Shown here: one piece after another, positions 1 to 9,823 of the stretch | Position numbering within the stretch: the first letter of the stretch is position 1 | How the letters are laid out: every line of letters starts with the position of its first letter | Assembly: GCA_910595825.1 (NCBI GenBank) | Contig: OU343161.1 | Coordinates: 51,505,025-51,569,024 of the forward strand | Direction of reading: 5' to 3' | DNA: 64,000 nucleotides | From: Philhelius pedissequus | Lineage: Eukaryota; Arthropoda; Insecta; Diptera; Syrphidae | Position numbers and translations under genes: made by a program | The notes under the pieces: generated by a model | The model's database searches: none | The model's input: only the letters and a program-made list of their open reading frames with translations | What the model was told of the DNA's origin: nothing

Positions 1-1730
1 AGTGTATCTTTGGAACGGGTTACCCTAAAAACTTGGTTGATACCTTTTTGTAATCTACTCTTGATGCTCTCAAAATCAGCATCAAAAGTTTTTATGTAGA
101 AGCCTTATTGCAAAAAATCACTCTTGAAATACGCATATTTAGAATGATGTATGCGTATTCCTGGAGCTATTTTTTTTAATACAACTTCTTTGCAAAAAAT
201 GTTGATGGTTCTTTTGAAAGTATCAAGTGCTGATTCTAAAATGATATCGCTCGCCTTTATTGGACAACCCGTTCCGAAGATATAGTCCATTATATTTATA
301 GTCTGATTATATTTTTCAGATTATATATTTCAAAGTGAACAGTGAATAGTTTTTGGATTATATCTTTGGAACGGGTTGTCCAATAAAGGCGAGCGATATC
401 ATTTTAGAATCAGCACTTGATACTTTCAAAAGAACCATCAACATTTTTTGCAAAGAAGTTGTATTAAAAAAAATAGCTCCAGGAATACGCATACATCATT
501 CTAAATATGCGTATTTCAAGAGTGATTTTTTGCAATAAGGCTTCTACATAAAAACTTTTGATGCTGATTTTGAGAGCATCAAGAGTAGATTACAAAAAGG
601 TATCAACCAAGTTTTTAGGGTAACCCGTTCCAAAGATACACTTCAAAGTATTTTCAGATTATGTATTTCAAGGTGAACAGTGAATAGGTTTGGAACTATA
701 TCTTTGGAACGGGTTGTCCAATAAAGGCGAGCGATATCATTTCAGAATCAGCACTTGATACTTTCAAAAGAACCATCAACATTTTTTGCAAAGAAGTTGT
801 ATTAAAAAAAATAGCTCCAGGAATACGCATACATCATTCTAAATATGCGTATTTCAAGAGTGATTTTTTGCAATAAGGCTTCTACATAAAAACTTTTGAT
901 GCTGATTTTGAGAGCATCAAGAGTAGATTACAAAAAGGTATCAACCAAGTTTTTAGGGTAACCCGTTCCAAAGATACACTTCAAAGTATTTTCAGATTAT
1001 GTATTTCAAGGTGAACAGTGAATAGGTTTGGAACTATATCTTTGGAACGGGTTGTCCAATAAAGGCGAGCGATATCATTTTAGAATCAGCACTTGATACT
1101 TTCAAAGGAAGCATCAACATTTTTTGCAAAGAAGTTGTATTAAAAAAAATAGCTCCAGGAATACGCATACATCATTCTAAATATGCGTATTTCAAGAGTG
1201 ATTTTTTGCAATAAGGCTTCTACATAAAAACTTTTGATGCTGATTTTGAGAGCATCAAGAGTAGATTACAAAAAGGTATCAACCAAGTTTTTAGGGTAAC
1301 CCGTTCCAAAGATACACTTCAAAGTATTTTCAGATTATGTATTTCAAGGTGAACAGTGAATAGGTTTGGAACTATATCTTTGGAACGGGTTGTCCAATAA
1401 AGGCGAGCGATATCATTTCAGAATCAGCACTTGATACTTTCAAAAGAACCATCAACATTTTTTGCAAAGAAGTTGTATTAAAAAAAATAGCTCCAGGAAT
1501 ACGCATACATCATTCTAAATATGCGTATTGCAAGAGTGATTTTTTGCAATAAGGCTTCTACATAAAAACTTTTGGTGCTGATTTTGAGAGCATCAAGAGT
1601 AGATTACAAAAAGGTATCAACCAAGTTTTTAGGGTAATCCGTTCCAAAGATACACTTCAAAGTATTTTCAGATTATGTATTTCAAGGTGAACAGCGAATA
1701 GCTTTTAGAATATATTTTTGGAACGGGTTG
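1..1730. repeat. 338-bp tandem array of a terminally inverted 280-bp module (one inverted, four direct copies and a stub)
   Basis: The direct copies begin with the same 'tatctttggaacgggttg' at 361, 699, 1037 and 1375, and a truncated fifth start lies at 1713, so the period is exactly 338 bp. Each copy ends about 280 bp later with the inverted complement of its own start (for example 'acccgttccaaagata' near 622-638), followed by a spacer of about 58 bp. Bases 1-290 are the reverse complement of the module, so the array opens with a head-to-head inversion. Copies differ by only a few substitutions, which implies recent amplification. The module carries a smaller palindrome around 'tacgcata...tatgcgta'. 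The 61-codon frame inside it comes from an AT-rich repeat and has no sign of being a gene. A TIR-bounded element captured into a satellite fits best; family unknown. Confidence 0.9.
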
Positions 1731-2262
1731 CATTTTCACTTGTTCATCAGTGAGTTTTCTTAGTGGGTTTGTACTTGACCGCTCTGCTACGCTGCGAATG
1801 CTCTTTGATCGATTCCCATTTTAACTATAGGTCTTGCTTCCTCAATTAATACCAAAATCGAATGAATAGTAAAAATGCATGGCCTTATATATCAAATCCA
1901 ATTGACAAGTGACCAGCTTGCAAGCAGCTTGATTTGCTATCAAATCCACGAGCAGGGCATCTGCCATACGATGGTTCAATAACATTAAAAAACTTCGTCC
2001 AGAAAAGAAAAAGAAGGTAGCGATGGCAATGCGAGGTAAGTGATTTGTCATCATCTTCTTTCTATCAACACAACAAAGGACTAGCGAGGTCATCACCTGA
2101 AATTGTAGACTAAATAACAATGTCCATCCCGTACCGATTTTCACGAAGTAAACATTAAACAGATTATCTTAACTTGAGAAATAAGTTCTGGGGTATGGTA
2201 TAAAATCGCCAATCAATGAGATCGGAAACAGGCTTCCTAAATAGAGGTGGGTATCGTTTAAG
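1731..2262. other. Spacer, no assignable gene
   Basis: Unique-looking sequence after the array. On the plus strand, a frame ending near 2036 is rich in Lys and Arg and stops at a good donor-like 'gtaagt'. No acceptor or continuation could be defined and no protein family is recognised, so it is not called as an exon. Confidence 0.4.
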
Positions 2263-2409
2263 ATGGCCTTTTTGCAACCAAACATTATTGTGGTAACGAT
2301 GATTTCCTTAATTGTCGTCGGTGCAGCGGAAGGCCGCTTACCTTTGGCTTCCGGCCTGGATACATCTTGTCCCGACCAGGTCGGAAATTCATATTCGTAC
2401 TGCCAGTAG
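2263..2409 (+). CDS. Small ORF with a signal-peptide-like start (48 aa), unrecognised
   Basis: An ATG in a fair context ('taagATGg') opens 48 codons ending in TAG, with an in-frame TAG just upstream at 2242. Residues 7-22 are hydrophobic (Ile/Val/Leu-rich) and are followed by small residues and 'AAEG', as in a secretory signal peptide. The remainder contains two cysteines (near 36 and 47). The base composition is clearly higher in GC than the flanks. It could be a small secreted peptide, or the first coding exon of a secreted protein whose later exons were not found. No homologue is recognised. Start and reality are both uncertain. Confidence 0.3.
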   Translation: MAFLQPNIIVVTMISLIVVGAAEGRLPLASGLDTSCPDQVGNSYSYCQ

Positions 2410-3150
2410 CGGGCGGTCGATTTGATTTTTTCTTTGTGGCAATTGAGTTAATTTATGTGTTGAAAGTATGTAGTTAGAAATGGTGAGTGTTTTTTTATAT
2501 TTATATGGTGTCAAAGGTCGCATAGAATTTAAAAGTCGGAGTAACAAATGTATTTTAAAAATCATGACATGGACAGTTAATTGCAAAACAAACTACTGAA
2601 TCTTGATTATAATATTTTTATTTAGTAGTCACTTAAAATAAATTAATTTTAAAAGGACATTGGTTATTTTTAATCTAAGCACTAGCACTAGGTATGAGAA
2701 AAGTCGATAGTTAGTTATAATCAGCACTCCAAATAAAGATCAGCTATATCTTGTTCGCCGATAAGATATGTGAAGGGTGTGCTTCTTTACAACTTCCCAT
2801 TTGCATTTTGCAGATTTAGTTTAGTCGATTTTAAAATTGGTTTTGATACAAAATTAGAATTGAATGTATTTTGATTAATTTAATTCAGGAAATGCACAGA
2901 AAAACCCGACACTAGAGAAAACACAAGACCCAAGAAAAATCAAATAAGCATTACAAGAGCTTGACTTTTTTTTTTATAAAAAAAAATGAAATGTCAAAAT
3001 TTCGCAAGCAATTAATGTGCAGGTCAATTAAATTGAGAACGAAAAGAGTGGAGAATTGTACTAAGAAATCTACTACAGCTATCCACTAAAATTACACATT
3101 TCGTCGTTCAGCAGCGTACTGGAAAACGAAAAGTAGAGCGAAATTTTTCG
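2410..3150. other. AT-rich spacer, nothing recognised
   Basis: No long ORF, no clear inverted repeat and no match to the repeat families seen elsewhere in this window. Confidence 0.4.
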
Positions 3151-3204
3151 TTTATGATTTCGTCGTGTCATTTTTGTATGGGATTTTTCGTTTCGCATCA
3201 GCAG

Positions 3205-5080
3205 CGTACTAGGCTTGATGGAGAAGAGTTGAATAAAATTCTGAAACAGGGTGACCAGGAAATAGCTCGATCTAATTTTACAGAAATTGTACAAAACCAT
3301 TTAAGATCAGCATATATTCCTAGGTTTGACAAATTTTTAAACAGAATTTACAGCCAAAATGTTCCTTAGAAAACATAAAGATGTTTATATTGTCGCAGCT
3401 GATAAGGGAAATGTTACAGTGGCAATGTATAAAACAGATTATAATAATAAAATGCAGGAACTTATGACCGACAGGAACGTATATAGGGTCTTAAGAAACA
3501 ACCCAACAACAACGCTGCAAACTTCTAACAATGAGTTTGTCAAATATTTGTTTTAAGGTCATATTTCCGAATTTGAAAAGAAAAGGATGACTACTTATAC
3601 TGCTACCAGCCCAAAAATATATGGTTTACCGAAAATCCATAAGGAAATCATACCTCTAAGACCTATTTGTGCTTCTAAAAACGTCCCTTGCTATGACCTT
3701 TCGAAGTTTGTCCTGAAAATTCTTCAGAATTTGGCACATAATTCAAAATTTAATGTGAAGAATTCGAAAGACTTCATAGAAAAAGTTACACCTGTCCGCC
3801 TGGAAAATGGAGAAATATTGGTTTCATTTAATGTGGTTTCCTTGTTTACCAGCATACCAATTTTGTTAGTTCTGGATATCATAAAGATGAACTGGGATAA
3901 GATTAAAGAACATACCAGTATTAAAAAAGTGAAATTTATGGAAATATTGAGATTCTGTGTCATTGATAATAATTATTTAGAATATTCAGGTACCTTTTAC
4001 CAACAAAAATAAGGTGTACCTATGGACAGCCCAGCTTCCCCAATTCTATCGGATTTAGTGATGGAAACTTTACTAGAAGATGTCTTGGGTAAATTGGATT
4101 ACAAGCCCAAGATCATAACCAAATATGTAGACGACCTGTTCGTTGTGATTAAATTCGAAGAAGTACAGAAAACACTCAATGCATTGAACTCTTTCAATAA
4201 CAGAACTAAATTCACGGTCGAAGTGGAATCAAATGGCGAACTCCCATATCTGGATGTGAAAGTCTTAAGGCAAAATGACAGATTGATTTTCGATTGGTAT
4301 AAGAAACCTACTGCTTCAGGTCGCCTTATCAATTATCACTCCAAACAATCCAAACCAATAATTATCTGCACGGCACAAAACTTTGTCAACCGCATACTCG
4401 ACACAAGCGATGTTTCTTTTCACCAGAAGAATATTAATATTATCCGTAACACCCTGTTCCCCAATTCCTTTCCCACCATCATAGTCAACAAACTCATCAA
4501 AAACTACCAGCAAACGGGAAAATAAAATAAACTTGATGCCAAACAAGCTACTGTTTACAAGAGTGCACTTTTCATTCCCCACCTCTCCAACCGTATTAGC
4601 ACTGCACCTATTAGAGACAAGACGAAGACAAAAATAGCTTTCAAATCTGCGAATCCCCTGAAAGACAAGCTTTTTACTAATATCAAAGGGAAAGTGGATA
4701 AGATGGAGAAAGCCAACATTGTTTATAAAATCAACTGCTTGGGTGGGAAAGGGACGACATGCTCATCGGTCTATATAGGTACCTCCAAGCAAAAACTTAA
4801 AAATCGTCTGTCTGGTCATAGATCAGATTTGAATAGCGGGTCTGCACAAAAAACCGCACTAGCTCTCCACAGTTTGCAAGAAAAACGTAAACCAGATTTG
4901 GATAATGTGGAGATTTTGCAAGCAGAGCAACACTACTCAAAGAGAATGTTGCTGGAGATGCTACATATAATTAACAACAACAATAGCCGTGTTTTATTGG
5001 GATATTTATCCGCCGTAAGTTTATCCCCCGTAGCAATTTACATACAATTCACTACGGTCGATAAAAAGCTAAAGTAGAAG
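3205..5080 (+). pseudogene. Penelope-like element RT / GIY-YIG ORF, inactivated
   Basis: This is the decayed polyprotein of a Penelope-like retroelement: a reverse transcriptase followed by a GIY-YIG endonuclease. From 3359 to about 4990 one reading frame is kept. It holds 'AADKGNVTVAM' (3390-3425, N-terminal RT block), 'YGLPKIHK' near 3620, 'SFNVVSLFTSIP' near 3825, 'YVDDLF' near 4125 (catalytic Asp pair) and a GIY-YIG start 'VYKINC...VYIG' at 4720-4780, with Arg and His following in 'NRLSGHRSDL'. In-frame stops lie at 3554-3556, 4010-4012 (a Tyr codon turned into TAA just before 'GVPMDSP') and 4523-4525. A frameshift near 3355 separates the N-terminal part. The C-terminus is cut at 4990 by a transposon and resumes at 6906 with 'AVNRRSDCEKL'. 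It cannot make protein. Family assignment is firm from the RT plus GIY-YIG pairing. Confidence 0.88.
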
Positions 5081-6905
5081 CTACGGTGGATGGCTGGTTG
5101 ACGTTCAGTCGAGTCTCGATTCTGATTTTGTTAGTTTTGTTGGTACGATTGACAATTGAATTGAATCTCGATGGATGTGTTCATGGAGTGTTATAATTAT
5201 TAATTTCATTCGTAAGACAAATCGATCTTTTTGATTCTTTTTTTTTAATAGTTGGCCAGTTTATATTTCTCAAATCTTAGATAACTCCATTTTTTAATAA
5301 ATTATAAGCTGTTCTTCTGAAAAGTTTCTGACTTTTACTATTAAAAACTGTATTCTTTGCTCAATTATTTTCTGAAGTACGTCTAAAATTGCACCTATAT
5401 CTGTAATTTTGCATACCCCTAATGTCAATTAATCAATTTTAACAAATTTTGATATCCATTTTGAAAAAGAAACCAATATTTATCGAATGAATTCCGTTTT
5501 ACTTTTATTGACTAACCAAGCCCAACTTTCGTTTTGTGTTCAATTTTTATTGATAGTTGTAAATAAATTAAGTTTGGTGAAAAAAATCATCTTTTAATTT
5601 AGATCTACAAAAAAGCAATTTGAGAAGACAAACCGCATTGGGTGGAACTACACTATAGAGGAATGCTCCACAGTGCGCCCCAAAATATTTATTCGTATGA
5701 AATTCTATGAGCTATAAGGCTAGGCGCGCAAATATGCAACTTTCAGTTTTGCAACAGTTTGGTTGCTAAAGTGAATACCATGAGAGTGCGCGCAAATGCA
5801 CTAACAATTCAGACCACGATTAGAGCAACTTAAAAGTTTGCGTTTTGGCACAAATCAAATGATCGCCCCAAATAAGTTCTTCAGTTTGTATCACACCGAA
5901 CTATAATGTAACTGCGCGCACATTAAATAAAATATTATTTGTGTGATGGTTTATCTCGTTGATTAATTTTAAGTTGCTAATGTGCGCGATCACTAGTGAT
6001 TAAACTATTTCGTTTCGGAAAAATTGCATGTGCGCGCCTAGCTTAAACGCACTAAGCGGCAACTGAACTTCACAAAAGGTGCTTTTTCTTCACTGTTTAA
6101 TGGACGTTGACCATGGACGGTATTCGCTTCACTACATGGACATGGACTGGGCGTACATTTTTGTGATCCATTGTTTTTTTTTTCTGGACATGTGCATGGA
6201 AATGGCAAACCAAATGTTAACTACTTGTTCCTTACCCCGCGTATGTTAAGTGCAGTCTGATGAGTGAATATTGAATTGAAAGCAAAACATAATCAGAAAA
6301 TAAATTTATAAATTGACTTGAAAAATAAAATTCTAGCTATCGATCTACTCAGAAACTAAATAAAAGCATGAAATATAAAGGTGACATGTAATGGATTGAA
6401 CAATTTAAACTACGCTGTAGTGTGCGTTCAAAACCAAGAAACATTTAACGGAAACAAGCAAATATCCGTCAATTTTGTATCCTCGTGTGAATGGCATAGA
6501 AGATTTTTAAAGCAATACAAAAATTGACCTGTGTAAAAAGGGACATGACTATAGTCTATGAACAAACCCATTCACTTAACATTTCTTTTATATTTGTGCA
6601 AAATGAATGTTCGAATTTAAAATTGCAAATGCAGAAAAAATGAAAACAAGAAATAGGTTTGTAACATAAATTAAATATTGGTACGTTTTTCTACTTTCTA
6701 TTTTATATGAATAAAAGCTAATTATTGGTCATTATTTTGATATTTTCTTAATTTTACTTTGCAAAAGACTCTTTCATTACTTGTGACTGCTGTACAGGGG
6801 TACCATTTTTACAAAAATAAAAAAGCTACGGTCCATGCTACGTTCGATGCGTTTTTTTGGGAATTACTTACGGTACAATGGATAAATTCCCAATAAAACA
6901 CACCT
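4991..6905. mobile_element. 1.9 kb non-autonomous TIR element inserted in the Penelope copy
   Basis: The left end 'gttttattggga' (4991-5002) and the right end 'tcccaataaaac' (6888-6899) are inverted copies; similarity continues inward ('tttatcc' and 'cgtaagt' on both sides). On the right, 'aatgccgt' (6906-6913) matches 'aatagccgt' (4982-4990) on the left, an 8-bp target duplication with one extra base. Removing the insert restores the Penelope frame (Asn-Ala-Val-Asn). Eight-base duplications are typical of hAT and P superfamilies, but no transposase frame is present, so the superfamily is open. The exact right border (6899 or 6905) is uncertain. Confidence 0.7.
5718..6043. mobile_element. 326-bp MITE, PIF/Harbinger-like, nested
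   Basis: The ends are 'ggctaggcgcgca' (5718-5730) and its inverted match 'tgcgcgcctagct' (6031-6043), flanked on both sides by 'taa' (5715-5717 and 6044-6046). A 3-bp TAA target site is characteristic of PIF/Harbinger elements. Inside are further 'gtgcgcgca'-type motifs in both orientations. There is no coding capacity. It sits within the 1.9 kb insertion, so it is the third layer of nesting here. Confidence 0.75.
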
Positions 6906-6975
6906 AATGCCGTCAACCGAAGATCAGACTGCGAAAAGCTTATAACAGTGCATACAGCCAACTGATCAAGCGACC
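6906..6975 (+). pseudogene. Displaced C-terminal end of the Penelope ORF
   Basis: Translation from 6906 gives 'NAVNRRSDCEKLITV', matching the conserved tail that follows the GIY-YIG domain in Penelope-like proteins ('VNKRTDTEKLS' type), and soon reaches a stop. Together with 3205-4990 it shows that the insertion at 4991-6905 interrupted one ORF. Confidence 0.6.
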
Positions 6976-7250
6976 AACAACACACAGTAGGTGATTGTGT
7001 ATAGTAATGGACGTTTTCTCCTGTCTTCCAATAAATTTAAATTCGAATTCAAAAAAATTTTAAATTCACTAATCAATTTGATGTTTTTTGTAATAGATTT
7101 TGTTGCTCGAGATGTTTGTGTATAATGTGTAATTTTCTTGCTCTTACTTGAATTCCTTGAAAATTGTTTGTAAGTTACTTGACGTCATATGTATATAAAA
7201 CTTTTTATATTAATTTATGTATGTATTACTTTTATATTTTGTATTAATAA

Positions 7251-7288
7251 AGGCCTGATGAAGAGCATAAACATGCTCGAAACGTTGC
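7251..7288 (+). ncRNA. Hammerhead-ribozyme-like motif in Penelope 3' region
   Basis: The sequence reads CTGATGA (7255-7261), a 6-bp stem GAGCAT/ATGCTC with an AAAC loop (7263-7278), then GAAA and C (7279-7283). This is the order and content of a hammerhead catalytic core (CUGAUGA, stem II, GAAA). One extra A lies between the core and stem II, and helices I and III are not clearly closed, so cleavage activity is doubtful for this copy. Hammerheads are established in Penelope-like terminal repeats, and the ORF remains of such an element lie just upstream. Confidence 0.45.
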
Positions 7289-7329
7289 ACACTAAATAAT
7301 GACATCTTCAATTTATTGACCTACAGCCC

Positions 7330-7965
7330 ACAAAAAGTTACATATATCTTTAACGATAAAAGGTCACAAAAATTATAATTATATATAATTTTATTTTATT
7401 ATTTTATTCAATTTAAATTTTATATCAAAATAATTTTATAAACATAATAATTAATAAAAATAATTACCATAATAAAATATGTTGTTCCATAGCAACATTT
7501 CGAGATGTTTATACTCTTCATCCGGCCTTTATTTTTATAGCAAAAGATAAAAAATAATATAAACATACATTAGTATACAATTATTAAACATTTTAAACAA
7601 ATTTTTTTAGACGTCAAATCTGCTAACACGAAATCTTTTTCAAACTGTTAATATTTTCTGTTTATCATTTAACATTTGAAACACCTTATGATAACTACAA
7701 TAAATAGATTTAAAATTTCAATTTAGTTATTAAAAAACATAAGAAATGGAAAAGAACATTATTACTCTAACGACAGTTGAAACGTCCAATTAGACTGCAC
7801 GATCACCTATTTTTCATCATATCTGCAATTTATTTATGTTTGAAGAAATCGAAAATTGTAGGCCATAATTAACGGTTTCTGTTAAAAGGTTGTTCATTGA
7901 GCCGTGAAGTCGCCCTGAAGCATTTTTTATTCGAGCGATATTGAGAAAAACATCATCATCTATAA
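7330..7965. other. AT-rich spacer
   Basis: Apart from the inverted hammerhead-like copy near 7520 there is only A/T-rich sequence without ORFs or recognisable repeats. Confidence 0.4.
7502..7542 (-). ncRNA. Second, decayed hammerhead-like motif, inverted
   Basis: Read on the minus strand this is 'aaaggccggatgaagag', a 'tataaacatctc' hairpin remnant, then 'gaaatgttgc'. It aligns base for base with the motif at 7251-7288 but carries CGGATGA in place of CTGATGA and GAAAT in place of GAAAC, so the core is broken. The two copies face each other about 220 bp apart, which suggests a rearranged or second terminal repeat. Confidence 0.4.
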
Positions 7966-7967
7966 TT

Positions 7968-8241
7968 GCGTTTTTTTCCAAACCCCGAGGAAATTGGATG
8001 AAAAAAAAGACAACGGGGCTTAGTGAGAAAGCTTGGTGTTTAATTTGAAAGAATGAAAATAATGAAAAAGAATTTGGTAGCACAGTTTTTATCCTCTCTC
8101 TATAAGCTAAGCCCCGAGAATTCTCTAGGGTTAAGCTAAGCACCCCCAGGGATTAGTTGTTGGACTTAACATGCAAATTGTTAATCCCACTGGTCGTTTT
8201 TTTTCTCCAATTTTCCGGTTCTGAGAAAGAAACACGCCTTA
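7968..8241. mobile_element. Short copy of the CCCCGGGG TIR family
   Basis: The left end 'gcgtttttttccaaaccccgaggaaattgg' region (from 7968) is mirrored on the right by 'ccaattttccggttctgag...aacacgcc' (to about 8241). The inside, with 'taagccccgagaattctc' and 'aagcacccccagggatta', is shared with the longer element at 14756-15939. It lacks coding capacity and is an internally deleted member of that family. Confidence 0.6.
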
Positions 8242-8242
8242 T

Positions 8243-9411
8243 GCGGTCGTCCACTAGGCATTCAACGCACAAATTTCAAGTTCAACACATTCAACTCTAA
8301 TGTACGATGTCCTCAATTCCATTAAACCAACGAGATTAATCCGGTTGGAGATCGTTGCTCAACGAATTGTTCAATAAGTGTACGGCTAGTGGATGAGCTC
8401 GTGTTACTCGTTGAAAATGGTGGTTCAACGCGTTGAGCAACCTTTTCAAGATAATGTGTTGCACATTATTTGTTCAACTCGTTGATCAACTTTCTTAATT
8501 TTGTTTGGTATGGTTGCCGTTGACATAAAAATATTTGTTGTGCGTTGCTTTGGACGAGACAAATGTGTGTGCGTGCATGAGTTGAAGATTGTGTTGACAT
8601 CAACTTGAAAATTGGTGCAGTGTTGTTCAAAGTGTTTTGATTTTTCTTCATCGTCTTTTAACTTTTTCTTTCTTGTATAGGGTTTTCCAATAAGAGATGT
8701 TATTTTGATATTCAAAAAAAAGAACTGCGTTGTTGAAGCGTGTATCGTTCCATTTTTATTAATAGCGTAGTTTCTACTTGTCAAATGTCAAAAAATGACA
8801 GCTTCAAAAGTGACAGCTACCGAATTAGCGGGCTATTCAAAATAACACCTCTTATTGGAAAACCCCTTAGTTATTTCCCAATATTATTAATATGGCAGCC
8901 ACTTTTTTTTCTTTGAGAGGAAATCATGCTTAAGCTAGACGAATTTAATTTCAATATTTTTCAACAAAGATGTGTGCAACACCGACATTAAAAATGTTTG
9001 CAAGTAAAAATTATGCAAATATATCTGAGTAGTTTTAGTGCGTGCGGTGAACGCGTTCCTCAACGACTGCGTCTTGGTTAGGTGTACGAAGGTATCAACA
9101 CGTCCATCAACTTGTTGAACAACCATATCGAAAACGCAGTTGATCAAATTGAAAACCTTTTTTTTTTGTTGAAATCGGACAAGTTTATCAACTAGGTGGA
9201 CGAGGTTATTCAACATTTTACTAAGCTTGTCAACTATGTGTACGAGGCTCCCAACACGTTTTGTACAATTTTTCCTCTGGCTTCGTTGTTCAACGTGAAG
9301 AACGCAAGTTTGTGCACTAGTGTAAGAGGTTGTAAATTTTGACATCCAACGATGGAGTTAAATGAAAAGTTGAATGAAGTTGGTTGAGCTTGTTGCGCAC
9401 TTAGTGGACGA
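8243..9411. mobile_element. 1.17 kb TIR element, 'cggtcgtccacta' family
   Basis: The ends are 'cggtcgtccactag' (8245) and the inverted 'ttagtggacgaccgg' (to 9411), flanked by 'ttatg' on both sides. The body is made of degenerate 'gttgaacaa'/'caactcgttg' motifs in both orientations. No transposase was found. Two more fragments of the same family lie at 48962-49217 and 57850-58013. It is a non-autonomous DNA element of unknown superfamily. Confidence 0.65.
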
Positions 9412-9592
9412 CCGGCATTATGTTAATAAATATAGAAAACATATATGTATTTAACGAATTTGACCTGGGTTTTTCGGTTCTCAAAAATCACCTGAGGGCC
9501 ATTAATTTTATGTTGCAGAAAAGCAATTTATATCATTTAATAATTAAAACTTGAAATATGTTAAATTTAGCATTTAAGTAAATTTTTTTTGT
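9412..9592. other. AT-rich spacer
   Basis: Nothing recognised. Confidence 0.3.
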
Positions 9593-9823
9593 CCCTATGC
9601 ACAATCCACAATTTCAAAGGTTCCCATTTTGCATGCCTATGTCTGAAAATTAATTTGACTTCAGGTTGTTCAAAAAAGGCTCTAGGGCGAGGCTAGGGCG
9701 ACTTCTGAAGAATTTGTTTTGTTGTGAATTCTCGTAACATATGCAATTTATTTTTAATATGGAAATTAAAAGAATACAGAAATAGAAAGTAGAAACCTTT
9801 GAAGTTGTGGATTGTGCATAAGG
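9593..9823. mobile_element. 231-bp foldback MITE
   Basis: The left arm 'tatgcacaatccacaatttc' (from about 9597) is the inverted complement of 'gaagttgtggattgtgcata' (9801-9820), and the matching extends for about 30 bp on each side. No ORF. The family is not recognised. Confidence 0.6.

Larger units (their letters stand above)
3150..7330 (+). mobile_element. Penelope-like retrotransposon copy, split by a nested insertion
   Basis: The element comprises the RT/GIY-YIG pseudogene (3205-4990), its displaced C-terminal end (6906-6970) and a 3' region containing a hammerhead-like motif (7251-7288). The 5' end is not resolved. The segment at 3090-3210, with a repeated 'cagcagcgtact', may mark the junction. 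Penelope-like elements are known to carry hammerhead ribozymes in their terminal repeats, which fits the motif lying about 300 bp beyond the stop. Outer borders are approximate. Confidence 0.7.

Noticed and set aside
105..538. Identical 61-codon frames in the satellite module
   Set aside because: They exist only because the module is duplicated and inverted; another copy of the array is not a separate gene and the translation shows no family features.
6100..6170. Repeated 'atggacatggac' words suggesting a coding repeat
   Set aside because: Short, unframed and inside a non-coding transposon body.
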